Positions 36,301 through 47,348 of a DNA stretch of 64,000 nucleotides are shown piece after piece. Source of the DNA: Sebastes aleutianus (taxonomy: Eukaryota > Chordata > Actinopteri > Perciformes > Sebastidae). The notes beneath the pieces were generated by a model, which had not been told where the DNA came from, made no database searches, and saw only the letters and a list, made by a program, of their open reading frames with translations. Every line of letters begins with the position of its first letter. Position 1 is the stretch's first letter. Both the position numbers and the translations under genes were made by a program. Location of the stretch: positions 8,014,977 through 8,078,976 of the forward strand of contig CAKAKS010000031.1 of assembly GCA_916700875.1 (NCBI GenBank). The letters run 5' to 3'.

Positions 36301-38629
36301 AATGCTTAAGTATGCTGAAATGTCACGTAGTCTGTGTCTCATTTCCAGGGTTCAACCGACTGCGTCATCGTTGGGAAGCCAGCCCGTTGCCAGTGATGAA
36401 AATGATCCCACTGGTACTCAACGTGAGAGGCGACTGGCTCCTCAGCCTCCAGGAAGGGATCAAGCAGAGAAACAGAGTCAGGACGGATCGACTCGACATC
36501 TGGCACAAATCAACAAGAAGAATAAAGACAAAGACGTCAAAACCGTCAGCGTTCCCCCTCAGCGCTCTGTGCAAATGATCGCTCCTCTGAGTAGGTCCCC
36601 CACAGATACAAAGAACACCCAGAGCTTGACGCAAAGCAGTGCCACCAAAGAAACAAATGGAGCCAAACCCAGTAAACGCCCTGCGCCGTCCAGACCTCAC
36701 TCTGTGGATGAAGCGCCGTCATCTGAACACAAAACAGCCCCGTCTTCTGATGGCAACGTTTCCTGTGAACGTGGCCCAGAGGCGAAACGAGTCCCGATCG
36801 TTTATGGCTTGAATCCTTTTGATGACGACGAAGATGAAAATGCAACACAAGCTGCTGATAAAGATGACGCCTCTCAAACACAAATCAAATCTTCAAAGGC
36901 CCGCGCCCCCCCACTTCCTGCAAAGAAAGCCGCCACGTCGAGCACTTTGATTAACCAAAACACTGGAGGAGACCATGTTACAGATGATGAAGGTGTGACT
37001 GATAACAGCGTGACCCACGCATGTGACCCCAAGTCGGAGGCCGTGCATGTCCAGGAGGCTCCACTACAAGAGTCCCAGCCTGTGGCGGTGCAGAGAGCTG
37101 CAGAGGAGGCAGGTGGGAAGAAGGAGGTGCCTCCTGTAGCTACACGCAGGTGAGACGGTTCACATCCTCAACAGAATATTTCTAGAACGCATCCATCTCT
37201 TCATATATTATAGATCACACAGCACTAGCTCTCAATATCATGCCTTCTATGATTCATACTTTCATTTATCATTTATACTCATATTCATCTTTGCTTGTAT
37301 TATTAATTGTGTTCTATCTGATAAGGTAGGTGTGCTTGAATGAGCTTGCAGCATTAATACAATCATATTCTGTTTGACTAGGGATTGCTAAATAGGTTAC
37401 TCTCTGATCGCATAGAAAAACGATACAGCTTTACAACTGAGTCGTACTTGCACACCAATAAAGTGGTGCAGGGATGACGTATGTTTGTAGGCCAACCAGG
37501 AAGTTAGCATCGACACGGTTCCCTCGACAAAAAGCCAATGGGATTTCTCTATTGGGTTTTGGATTATTGCGGAAAATAAACTCTGTGGCAAACAAACATT
37601 TATGATACTTAACACGTTTTGTTCAGCAAGATAATCTTCACAAATGAACATCACTTGTATGGTTTTTGAAGAGTAAATGCGATTGCCAGAAGTAAAAAGC
37701 TAATGTTATGCTATAAACGAACCTACACCACGGTCGCATGAACGCGAGTATGCACAATGAGGCTGTAAAGGCGTACAGTGTAGTAGTCTTAGTGGTCTTA
37801 TTTAGCCACTTGCTAGCAACCCTATTTTTAAAGACTCATAAAAGCTTTAAAAACTCACAAGTGGGATATTTACTGATGTATTTTATATCGTAGAACAAAA
37901 CGTTAAAATCTCTTAAGCTTGTGTTAATCGCAGACCTTATTTCAGGCATCTAACTAAAAATCCATTCAGAAAACCCATTGACTTCCAGACGAGGGAACCG
38001 GGAGCGCTAAAATGCTAACTCATTTCCAGGTTTTAGGACTCATTCCTGCAGCACTCTATACTCCCATTTCCTTTCACTCCCATCCAACCAGTGCCTAAAT
38101 CTTTATTTTTTGTTTTGTCATCGCAGGCTTCAACCTGTAAAACCCCTTAATCCTATGGAGCAGAAGTCTGTCTCAGTCATTCAAGGGGAAAAAGATAACA
38201 AATCTGCAGGAATCCTGCAGGAGAAAACAAAGGTATCTCTTTTCTTTTTAACCAAAACTTTTATGGTGGTTAAAGGATTTTTTATTTCTAAATGAACCAA
38301 GAAAAGTGTTTACATGTCAATGCTTATTCATTAAATAGCATCAACATTTGAATCTTCCATTAAGAGCTTTGTGTTATATTTGAGTTTTTAATATGCACGT
38401 ACTGTACATATCATTACCCTCACAGGTAAATGACACCGAGCTGAAGGGGCCATACTCCCAGCTGACTCAAGAGGAACTCATCTCTCTGGTGCTCAAGCAG
38501 GAAACCCAGCTGTCAGAGAGAGACAAAAAAATATCACACCTGGAGCAGTACATCGACAACTTGCTTGTGCGCGTCATGGAAGAGCAACCAAGTATTCTCA
38601 TGTCCCTGAACTCTCTGAAAGCTGCCTAG
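23608..38629 (+). CDS. rab11fip1: Rab11 family-interacting protein 1 (class I FIP)
   Basis: Effector linking Rab11/Rab25 recycling endosomes to their membrane and motors. Coding exons: 23608-23966, 32398-32825, 32924-34928, 36349-37149, 38127-38232, 38426-38629; 3903 nt, 1300 residues, all in frame. C2 domain about 15-120 (VQVTVQQARGLRIKG), then the class I signature FMRNNMTASMFDLS, a Lys-rich segment, and SNVCINGSHVY near 300. Residues about 355-880 are an almost uninterrupted Glu/Arg/Lys helix. EH-domain-binding NPF motifs occur at 897 and 1086. The last exon encodes the Rab-binding domain (1234-1300) with YIDNLLVRVMEE, the Rab11-contact core that favours FIP1/FIP2 over FIP5. Adjacency to brf2, as in human 8p11, supports FIP1. 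Exon 3 carries 147-bp internal repeats. Overlapping AATAAA signals at 39327-39337 fit a 0.7-kb 3' UTR. Confidence 0.95.
24010..24845. mobile_element. MITE cluster: copy B inside a direct duplication
   Basis: Copy B of the gggctgcaac family spans 24301-24659 (left agggatgcaactaacga, right cgttgcagccct), with aagatgacgtcctcaaatgt inside. On both sides lies an older related sequence in direct repeat: about 24110-24300 and 24661-24843 share atttcttgttttgttt, accaaaacccaaa, aaccagaaataa and ctctaccaaacaaataac. Copy B therefore sits exactly at the junction of a ~185-bp duplication. It lies in the first rab11fip1 intron. Confidence 0.8.
24846..27128. other. rab11fip1 intron 1, unassigned part
   Basis: About 2.3 kb with only short unsupported frames. 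No repeat terminus, RNA gene or conserved coding segment was recognised. Confidence 0.5.
27129..27681. mobile_element. ~550-bp MITE, copy 1 (rab11fip1 intron 1)
   Basis: Ends agagtgctccagggatga and tcattcctgcagctctct form an inverted pair with two mismatches. It is homologous along its length to 37461-38057 in intron 4 of the same gene, same orientation, with shared blocks such as gcaaacaaacatttatgata and gttcagcaagataatcttca. No coding capacity. Confidence 0.88.
27682..28549. other. rab11fip1 intron 1, unassigned part
   Basis: No exon or repeat family was recognised in this stretch. Confidence 0.45.
28550..29015. repeat. Cryptically simple TATACTA/ACAGTA-rich stretch
   Basis: Dense degenerate repeats of tatactata, agtatagtac and tacagtgctt, many self-complementary. 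It has no fixed period and is best described as cryptic simple sequence inside the large rab11fip1 intron. Confidence 0.7.
29016..31768. other. rab11fip1 intron 1, unassigned part with (CA)n
   Basis: A (CA)n run lies at about 30306-30348. The words gagaccaaaaacggagctaaa (29763) and ggagaccaaaaacagagcta (31666) mark two decayed copies of another dispersed repeat. No coding exon was recognised. Confidence 0.5.
31769..32050. repeat. Degenerate ~50-bp tandem repeat
   Basis: Five to six diverged units of the type gtgccctcttgggtgccctt plus aaatggagaaaacatgatg. It ends about 350 bp before rab11fip1 exon 2. Confidence 0.8.
33199..34780 (+). repeat. Coding purine-rich repeat within rab11fip1 exon 3
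   Basis: GAG/GAA/AGG/AGA codons dominate, so the coding strand is strongly purine-biased. Three successive segments starting near 33751, 33898 and 34045 are near copies with a period of 147 bp (49 codons), for example RRRQEEEERARRQEEE and EEQERRRREEEE. The remainder is more diverged. It encodes the Glu/Arg helix described under the gene. Confidence 0.92.
34999..35731. mobile_element. TTAA-flanked fold-back element
   Basis: Begins ttaaagggatgg and ends tatccctttaa. The outer ~120 bp of each side are inverted copies: ggtacttatccatagtcag near 35041 pairs with ctgactatggataagtacc near 35674, and gagaagcagacaggagt with its complement near 35612. TTAA at both ends suggests piggyBac-type mobilisation. 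It lies in rab11fip1 intron 3 and has no coding frame. Confidence 0.88.
35732..36348. other. rab11fip1 intron 3, remainder
   Basis: No repeat or conserved coding segment recognised. It ends at the atttccag acceptor (36341-36348). Confidence 0.5.
37461..38057. mobile_element. ~600-bp MITE, copy 2 (rab11fip1 intron 4)
   Basis: Same family and orientation as the element at 27129-27681. Ends aagtggtgcagggatga and tcattcctgcagcactct are inverted copies. It ends about 65 bp before the exon 5 acceptor. Confidence 0.88.
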
Positions 38630-39360
38630 GTGGATTCACAGCTGACACTTTATCCCCACTGTACCTAATCAGTTTAGACCCAGTAATCTGACCGTACCAC
38701 AACAAAACAGTCGGTTGTATTTTGAAACAGAAAAATTAAGGTTTACAAGGTTTGGACAGTTCGAGGTCCCCATACTGGCAAATGAATAATGATTAAAATT
38801 TAAATATATTTTGTAAAAGACATCTGTTGCATTTTCAGCTAAGAGCTTTTCCAATGGGGGGATTATGGCAATTTGCAATCAAGGATGTTAATAAGTACAA
38901 AGATATTCTACTTTTTTCTAAATATTTAGTAATACTTTTGACTCTTTGCTACCGTATGTACATGTTTGATGTTTAAACAATCTCTTTTGTGTATTTGTTG
39001 TGATTATTTTCATGTTGAGCACAAAATTGTTGTTGCTTTGATAAATGTCAAATGTTGCCAACATTTCAAACTTAATTACTGTAGTTAATGGTTAAAAAAA
39101 ATGCAGCTTCCTGTCCCCTGAAGATATCTCCACTTCTCCAGTATGAAGAAGAGCCTTATTTTACTGTCCAAACTATGCACTAGTTATGTAGATAATGTTT
39201 CTTGCTCTTGTACTGAATGTCAAAGTTTACATGATTCTACTAACCCCCAAAAGGCACTTTACTCAGCTTACACTAACATGATGTACACTGAATTAATGTT
39301 CTGTGTTGTGATATTAAGATATGAAAAATAAAATAAACGTCTTTCTTGTTCAGATAAACA
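38630..39360 (+). other. rab11fip1 3' UTR and poly(A) signals
   Basis: Follows the TAG at 38627-38629. Two overlapping AATAAA hexamers at 39327-39337 are followed by a T/GT-rich stretch (ctttcttgttc), a good polyadenylation site. Confidence 0.65.
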
Positions 39361-39525
39361 GACATGTTGTCATTCCTGATCAATAGAGTCTAGCGCTCTG
39401 TGTAGTTTTTTAAAAACAATATTGTGGATTCATATTCTGTGTGATTTGGGATTCCCTATATTCTATATTTTTCCTTATGATAGTTTTCCTCCAAATCAAC
39501 TAGAAATGTAAACAGTTTCTTTAGA

Positions 39526-39812
39526 GGATGGAACCTGTCAAAATAAAAAAAAATTAATGAATAAATAAGAGGGAAAACTAAATGGAAGAGAAGATTGATG
39601 GGGGAATTAACACAAATGTAAATAAATAAAGAAGCAAATTAAAACAAATATCAATTTATGTCACATTTTATCAATTAATGCCCACATTTATTTTTAATAT
39701 TTTTTGAAACATTTAATGGCATATCATTTATTTATTTATCGCGTCATTTATTTATTCATTCATTCATTCATTCATTTATTTATTTTAGATTTTGGCAGGT
39801 TCCATCTTCCAT
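39526..39812. mobile_element. ~290-bp MITE with ggaacctg ends
   Basis: Left gatggaacctgtcaaaat and right attttggcaggttccatct are inverted copies. The interior (gtcacattttatcaattaat, aaacatttaatggcatatca) is found again, inverted, at about 40690-40815. It lies between rab11fip1 and brf2. Confidence 0.85.
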
Positions 39813-40019
39813 AAGTTCCTAATATCTACCAAAATCATTATCAATGTAGAGCGTCCTGTATTTACTCATTTATTATTCCATCTCTTCAAAAAGAAAAGTA
39901 GGATTGTCTTGAAAATACTTGTCAAATCTTCACATAATGTACTGTAAGTTAAATTTGAATGTTATAGTTTCATTATCTGTGTGGATATCTAGAGAAATAT
40001 CAGTTTTTGTAACATAGGA

Positions 40020-40264
40020 TGTCAGGACCAAGCGGAACCATCGACAACCGGAACATTTGTATCTACCCGGGCACATTTAACGGTACGCGCCCCGGCGACA
40101 GTAAACGCTCATTGGTCGTTCAGCTCAGCGGTTGTTTACACTTTCTCTCCCCCATGCGTGTGTCGAGTCCACCTGAGTGCTGCAGGTGTTCAGACCGACC
40201 ACACCTGGTTCATCGTGTACCTGTTACCTCATAGTGTTATTGCTTGTTGTAGTTGATGTGAGAG
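40020..40264 (+). promoter_or_regulatory. Candidate brf2 promoter and 5' UTR
   Basis: Locally GC-rich (cgcgccccggcg near 40086), with an inverted CCAAT box (attgg) near 40111, about 150 bp before the ATG. A housekeeping-type TATA-less promoter is inferred. Confidence 0.4.
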
Positions 40265-43200
40265 ATGCCTCGGGCTGGTCTGAGCTGTCCGGGCTGCGGC
40301 TCCTCCAACATCGTGGATGATGATCTGTACTGTCAGGTCCAGCTGGTGTGTGTGGACTGCGGCTCCGTGGTGTCAGAAGGACATCTGGCCGATGACCCCG
40401 TCCACGTCGGAGGTTCAGGTATGAACAGTGAGACACGGAGGCATCACAAACATACTTAAAGGTCCCATATCATGCTCATTTTCAGGTTCATACTTGTATT
40501 TTGTGTTTCTACTAGAACATGTTTACATGCTGTAATGTTAAAAAAAAAACTTTATTTTCCTCCAACTGTCTGCGTGAATATGCCTATATTTACCCTCTGT
40601 CTGAAACGCTCCGTTTTAGCACATTTTGACCGAATTGCAACAGAATTGTTCAGTTCGGTTCAGTTCAGTTCAGACAACTTTATTTATCCCCCCAATAAAT
40701 AAATGATATGCCATTAAATGTTTCAAAAATGTTAAAAATAAATCTAGGCATTAATTGATCAAATGTGATATAAATTTATATTTGTTTTAATACGCTTCTT
40801 TATTTATTTATCAAATGCTACAATTAATTTGTAGCATTCCCAGTCCATACATCCATACATACAACAGACAACCAATAATTAGTTAAGTCAAAGGAAACAT
40901 ATAAAAGGCTAGTTAAGTCAAAGGAAACATATTAAAGGCATGGGGCAGTTGGAGGGACAAGTTGTAATAAGAACCATATAAATACATAGGATTATGGCAA
41001 TAAAAGCCAAACAAAAATAAACAATATATGAGAACAACATATCTTAAAGTTCCTCTAAATAACAGTTATTTAAAATGGGTATGGTCTGTGTTTCAGCAGC
41101 TTAACAGCAGAAGGGATAAAGGACTTGGAGTAACGATTTGTTCTCCTTAAGGGCACATTATAACGTCGGCCTGAAGGCATCAGAGAGAATTCAGCTGAAA
41201 CAATGTGATCTGGTTGGCTTATCATTTTTTTTGCTTTCTCATTCACCTGTTTCTCCCAAATTGTGCCCAAGTCCTTCTGCTGAACTCCACTAATCTTGGA
41301 GCACACGTTGACTATACTATTTAGACTGTTCTTGTCCTTCACAGACAGCCCGTTAAACCAGCAGGTAAAAGAAAAGGTTAAAAGGCTTTCAATAAAAGAA
41401 TGGTAAAAGTTACATAAGATCGTATCACAGACATTAAAAGAATTTAGCTTCCGCATTAAATTAATCCTTTGTTGACCCCGTTTGACAATCGAAATTGCAA
41501 TCGAATTGCGTTGCTAGGCAACAGCTTGGGTCCATGTGTACTTCCTGTCAGCTGATGACATTCATATACACTGCAACCAGGAATAAAACTGTGACACATT
41601 TTAGAATGTTTTACGATTAAAATGTGTCAAGGGTCTAAATATTGTATATTTGTGACATCACGAATGGGCAGAAATCCTGACAGCTTGTTTGAAACGCACA
41701 GTTTCTGAATACGGGCTGTGTGTATTTCCCTGTGGATCGAGTGTTTCGATACTTTCACAGTATTTATATAGGACTTAAGCCTGTTTTATAATAAAAAAAC
41801 ATGAATATCTCACTTTTTTATCATATGGGACCTTTAATGGTAGCACTACAGCAAACACCTAAAGTTCAAAACTTAGAAAATTCATAACAAATCAGCCGTA
41901 CATGCTACAACTTTGCAACTTCCACCAAAATGTAGCAATCCAGTTTTCAATGCTCTCTGGTGGACAAACTATGTAATGGAGACACTGTTTCTAAATGATC
42001 TCTAACCGAGTTTGGCTTTTCTGTACTGCAATATCTTCTTATTTATCGGCCAACATATATGATATATCTGCAATAAGCAAATATTGGCCAATTTATCCAA
42101 TTTTAAGGTTTTACGCAGGTGATGCTATTCCTAAGACTTAACTCTGAATACTGGTGCTGATACTGCAGTGCAACCAGACCCAACATTGATCAGTTTAACC
42201 ACTTGGAAGGAACCATAAAGACTGTTGCTTATTGCCTCATAACAGCAGAGGAAAATTTGGCTGGAAAACACCAGAACCACCTTCAGACTTATTGGGTACA
42301 CTCCACCTTGAAAGAGTCAGGTTTGCTATGAAGGACAAACGTGAAGATTTTAGGAAAATGTGGTCCACCTTCATTGCTTTTCTAGAAGAAGGCATAAATT
42401 CGAATGACAACTTTCCATCTTCATCAGACAACTCTTAGAGGATTGTTGTTGTTTTTTTAATGTGATTTATATGCTCTTGTTTGTTGTGTCAGCTTGAACA
42501 CACTTCACTGTATTCACTTTGTGCTGTTGAGGGTTCATCACGTTTAGTATTGTGTTGTACTGGTTTTATTTTGTAGGATATAGACACACACAACTGCACC
42601 AACTTAGTGAACGAAAACAGAGCTTTAAAAAAATATACATTAAAAGAAAATCAACAGTATGTCTCTCCAGAAACAATGCTTGTGTTACTCAACAGCAAAA
42701 TCCACAGATCTGTTTTTTATTATTATTATTTTGTTAACTAAATATTTTTTTTATGTCATTTTTCAATACTGTGAGCACTATATACAAACCTCATTCACCT
42801 TCATTTTATTGGGGTGACTACGTATCTCGGTGCTGTGCAGATAGGTCTGGCTCCACACATTATCATTCTGCTCCATGGGAAAAATGCTCTGGCTTGTTTG
42901 CATTTCTTTAAACCAATCACAATCATCTTAGGCGGCGCTAAGCCCAGTATGCAGGGACGATTCCCTTTCAATATAGATAGCGGAAGAGGAGGAGAATGCC
43001 GCGTGAAATGCGCAGCCAATGGCAGGCTTGTACCCACAAGTAGAGACAGACAGACATTTTAGAGACGGATATCTGAAAACCTGGGCAAATATATCTAAAT
43101 CTGTCTGCATGGCTAGACACCACTACAGGTAAGTGAGAAAATGTACTTTTGTTGATTTGACCCTGTAAGCACTAAGATAATCACCTGTGTCATCTTTGAA

Positions 43201-46200
43201 CTCACTCAGACCCCTAAGATGACAACCACTGTATGCAGCATCCTCGTGTTATTGTAGCTCTAACTCAACCTCATTCAATTGCATTCTTTCTAACAGCCAG
43301 CAGGGGGCGACTCCTCTGGTTGCAAAAGGGAAGTCAGATTGTATAGAAGTCTATGAGAAAGTGACCCTACTTCTTACTTGATTTATTACCTCAGTAAACA
43401 TTGTGAACATGAGTTTATGGTCTCAATCACTAGTTTCAAGTCTTCTTCAATACAGCATGATGTTCATTTAGTAAATTATGGTCCCTTTTAGAGTCAAATA
43501 GATGTTTTCATCTTAGAACTTTAACCCTTTCACAGTGTGTTTCCAGTTCATGAAAGTTAATTCTAACCTTTTTGGTCGCCTTAAAATGTCTTATTCGGTG
43601 GCACTTAGCTCCCCCCTCATGTCACTTCTGGTTGCAAAAATCCAAGATGGTAATGGCCAAAAATCAAGAATGTGATGGCCAAAATGCCGAAGTCAAGGCT
43701 TCAAACCCATTGTCCACAAACCAATGGGTGATGTCAAGGTGACTACGTCCATTTCTTATATACAGTCTATGCACATAGTGAATATGGGACCTGTAAGACA
43801 ATTGAGGGTCCGGTTGGCAGTCCAGATCAGGTTTCCGGAAAGCTCTGGGAAACTTGAAAACTCTGCTCTGCTTGGGGTAGCACTGAGTTGTCTACCGCTT
43901 CATACATAATGCAGTAATAATAATCTGGGCTGTTTGTGTAAAGTGAATCAGATGAGTGGCACCTACACCAGGTTGCACAGAAAAATGTAGAATTGTTAAA
44001 AAAGTGTTTCTATATTGTTAAATAGTATGGTGTAATAGTGTTGATATCTTTGCTAACCCCATCCCTCTGACACTTCCTTTACATTTCCCATTAGATTTTG
44101 TCATTGACTTTTGTCCTTGACTCTTTGTGTTTTTACAGAAGTCAGCTACAGCCGATCCACTGCTGTCAAAAAGCCGTGTATGAACCTGATAAACGGTGAG
44201 ATCTTCTCTATGAGGGGAGGTATTGTTACATAGTTCTATACATACAGGTGATCGCACCACTCTCACATGCTCATAACATCTTTGTTACACCTCTACAGGT
44301 CTGCAGCGTTTGAAAGCCATGTGTCGGATTCTCCGGGTCAACCGCGAGATCGAGGACCTCGCGCAGACCTATTACAACAAGGCCTACGTGCACGAGAGTT
44401 TCATCAGAGTGAGCCTGCAGAAGAAGGAGGTTCTCGCCGGTTGCTGCGTGCTCGTGAGCTGCAGACTGCTCAACTGGCCCATAACCATGGGAACCATCGG
44501 CTGCCTGTTGGAAGCCGACCCCGGAGCGGTTTACAAAGAGTTGGTGAAGATTCTTAAAATTGAAGCTCCGCTCGTCAGCGTCACAGATGTGCTGGAGTCC
44601 CACAGTCAAGAGTAAGTGGAGGATGGTGGTCTGAGAGGTTCTGTTTGAACGGGGCACAGTTGAATGACCTCATCGGCAACAGATAAATAACAGCTAATTC
44701 TGACCAGTCCAACCATCAGCATCCATTCTCACTTTATAGAAGACTGACTGGTAGTTAAACTTATGTTACAGCCTGTTGTAGAGTTTTTATGACCCAGGCC
44801 TACTATAAATTGCCCTTAAACCCTTTAGACAGACTCATTTAGCTTTTATTTACAAATGTTCACATGTGGACTGGGATTGTTCTTATTTGGTTTTGTTAAA
44901 AAGTTTATCTCTCTAAAATTAAATGTTGAATTATCTCTGGCCTGACTGGACTTTAGGGGAGTTGCTCTTGTCTGGGTTGAACCCATAGACAGTATAGATG
45001 GACGACGCATCTCTACTTCCAAAATATCCCAGATATGGGAGCTGCCCTCTTAAGATTTTGACGTTATTTTGGAGCCAGAGGCCCAATCCTAATGTCTCCA
45101 CTCACAGGCTCACAGACTTTGAGGTGTGTTCCCGCAAAGTCCCTGAGGGTTTAGGGCTGTCCCACTGTCAAATCGTCAAGTCCTTGAGGGCTCTCTCGCA
45201 GATATTTTGAGCCCTTTATGAAGACTTTCCGTAAGTCTGCATTTCTGCAGACTTTGCTTGAGGGAATTTACCCACAATTCATAGCGTTGTGACGTTAAAC
45301 ACAGGGTTACCACGGTTTCCAGGAGAAGCCCGGAGACGTAAAACAAAAGGTAAACAGAGGACGGCATGCAGGTGTTCAGCCAGGCATATTTAAATTTGCA
45401 CAGAAACGTTAATGTTAAGGATTTAAGAGGGTACATAAAAACACATGAAATCAGAGGAATGCAAGCATTAGACTATATTACACCTGGTTTATTCATCAAC
45501 CATTTCTTTTAATTTTGCTTTATGAAGATTGACAAAAACAAGTAAGGTGATTTTTTGACCGTTTTGCTCTTTTCTCGTAAGGCAAGATCCTGGAAGACGT
45601 TCAAATAGGCAGTAAAATACGTAAAATAGAAACGGTAACATGATATGTCGCCGCAAAGTGCTGTCCCATTCATATTTATACCATTTCAAGACATTGGGAT
45701 TGGGCCACAGTCTGCACAGTGGTGATCGGAGGGGCTAGAGCCATGGTATCAAGGTCCCGCCCACACACCTGCCCGAGCCAATCACAAGCTGAGCACAGCC
45801 GCAGCTGGTTAGTGTGAGCCACCTGGCTGCTACGTTAGCACCACGGTAGCCGTTTGGCTAGAAAGACACAACAACTAACCATAATATCTCTATAACTACA
45901 TTTATGATCAAAATGACATGTTCTATTACAGACTCGTGACGGTTATGGAAAGTTAAAGTTACATCTCTCTGGTACCCGAGCCTCCGGCTGTGAGACTACT
46001 TCACTCAGAGGAGCTGTCAATCACAGCTGTCAATCATGACATCTCAGCTCCTTTTTATAGCATCAAATAACTAATTAAAACCAAACTTATCATAAAAAGT
46101 AACACTTGAACATACATCAGTGTGATAAGAACTACCTGAAATGACAGAAACCATCTTTGTAAAAAAATTAGTTGACGTGTACTTTGACTTTTTAGTTTGA

Positions 46201-47348
46201 CCCATGTCCCATCCGCTAACATGGAGGAGGCGGGCTTTATGACCTATACCGCAGCCAGCCACCAGATGTTTTGGTTTCTCTTTTGGGGAGCCGTCATGTC
46301 GTCCATCTTTTTATACAGTCTGTGTCATGATTGAACCTAGATGAGAGTTGCAAATGCCAGTCAATCTCATTTAATTTAAAGTTAATTGTCAATCTGGAAA
46401 GCTACCAGGCAGAAAAAGATAACCAACAGTGCTCTAAATCATACACAAGAAGTGCTTTAAATGAAACATTTCTAAAAAGATTTTGTCTATAGTTGCATAC
46501 TGAAAATGTTTTTCCTTTCTATCAGGTACAAAATTAGCTCACTTCACGTTCCTGAAGAACTGGCTGAGAACTCCAAGGACTTGACCAAACGTGCCGTGGC
46601 ACTGGTGGAGCTGGCAGCAGACACGTGGATTGTGACCGGCCGCAGACCCGTCCCCATCATGATGGCAGCGATCTATCTCTCCTGGCAGTCCTTGAAACCC
46701 ACCAAGCACCGCCTGAAATTCTCTCTGGACAAATTCTGTCAGATGGCCAAAGTGAAAAAGCACAAGCCTGCTATGAAGAGGATAACTGAGATGAAGGAGG
46801 TGCTGTGTAAGCTGGGGAAGGAGATTCCCTGGGTCGGGGAAACGGTGACGCCAGACAATGTTGTTCGGCAGGTGGAGGATATTCTACAGCACAGGTACGC
46901 CCTGCTGAGGAGGGCTCTCGGGACCCACGAGGACACTCTACTGGCAGACTCTCAGGCCAGCTGCGAGGACTCTCTAAATGAGGAGACGGCTCCCTCCCAA
47001 ATCTCTGAGCCTGCAGAGCAGAATTCAAATGCATCCTCTGTGGAACAATGTGAACTGAATGCTGAAAGGGCTCAACGACCAGGAGATGGAGACGATAATC
47101 CACGCACGGTGCCTGACCTGCACAGTGACACTGACGAGGGCCAAGATCCAGCACCGAACTGGGGGAAGAGAGTGCTGTTTGCTCCCCCATGTGTGATTCA
47201 TGCAAAGAGAAGGAGAGTGGAGCAGCCAGAGCTCAAGGATGTAACCGGTGATGAGGAAATCTCTGACAGCGAAATTGACTCATACATCCGCACTCCTCGG
47301 GAAGCTCGAGAGTTTGCTCTCACACAGGAGATGTTATCTTCAGTGTGA
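40265..47348 (+). CDS. brf2: TFIIIB 50-kDa subunit BRF2
   Basis: TFIIB-related factor that, with TBP and BDP1, recruits RNA polymerase III to gene-external promoters (U6, 7SK, selenocysteine tRNA). Coding exons: 40265-40418, 44139-44195, 44299-44611, 46526-47348; 1347 nt, 448 residues, in frame (human about 419). Zinc ribbon: Cys8, Cys11, Cys29, Cys32. EVSYSRST follows, then cyclin-fold repeats in exon 3 (LQKKEVLAGCCVL) and the first half of exon 4 (AVALVELAADTWIVTGRRP). The C-terminal TBP-anchor region has VTGDEEISDSEIDSYIRTP. A cysteine in FAPPC (Cys397) aligns with the conserved PPC of human BRF2, probably the redox-sensitive residue. Kozak-like agagATG; the next gene downstream is on the other strand. 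AATAAA at 47527-47532 is the likely poly(A) signal. Confidence 0.96.
40456..41837. mobile_element. TTAA-flanked element with nested insertions (brf2 intron 1)
   Basis: Left end ttaaaggtcccatatcatg and right end atatgggacctttaa are inverted copies flanked by TTAA (40456-40459, 41834-41837). The interior is split by a LINE fragment. The original element is probably about 500 bp. It has no transposase frame. Confidence 0.85.
40645..41460 (-). mobile_element. 5'-truncated LINE (Rex1/L2/CR1-like), with MITE fragment
   Basis: On the minus strand 41456-41070 encodes a 128-residue open frame typical of the very C-terminus of a fish LINE reverse transcriptase protein: FNVCDTIL, FYHSFIESLLTFSFTCWF, SLMPSGRRYNVPL and SFIPSAVKLL. 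The 3' side runs left to ggggggataaataaagttg and a short (TGAAC)n tail near 40650. A piece of the ggaacctg MITE (about 40690-40815) lies within the 3' part. 5' truncation is usual for LINEs. Confidence 0.75.
41838..43265. other. brf2 intron 1, unassigned part
   Basis: A Tc1-like word pattern occurs near 42165-42440 (aggaaccataaagactg, caccttgaaagagtcaggtt), but no frame could be followed. No exon was recognised. Confidence 0.4.
43266..43771 (-). mobile_element. Dispersed repeat, copy 2 of 3
   Basis: Homologous to 6740-7160 and 61890-62412: cattctttctaacagccagc at the left and cttatatacagtctatg at the right. It lies in brf2 intron 1. Confidence 0.8.
44984..46324. mobile_element. MITE with catagacagtata ends (brf2 intron 3)
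   Basis: Left catagacagtatagatgga and right gtccatctttttatacagtctgtg are inverted copies. The interior (ctcccacacacctgcccgagcc-type words, caatcacaagctgagcacag) is typical of a widespread fish MITE. It contains a second element at 45080-45706, so it fills most of the third brf2 intron. Confidence 0.85.
45080..45706. mobile_element. Nested MITE with ggcccaatccy ends
   Basis: Left ggcccaatcctaatgtct and right agacattgggattgggcc are inverted copies with one mismatch. It interrupts the outer element between ggagccaga and cagtctgcacagtggtgatc. Hence it is the younger insertion. Confidence 0.9.

Noticed and set aside
46539..47205. Minus-strand frames within brf2 exon 4
   Set aside because: Opposite strand of a conserved coding exon, no family support.
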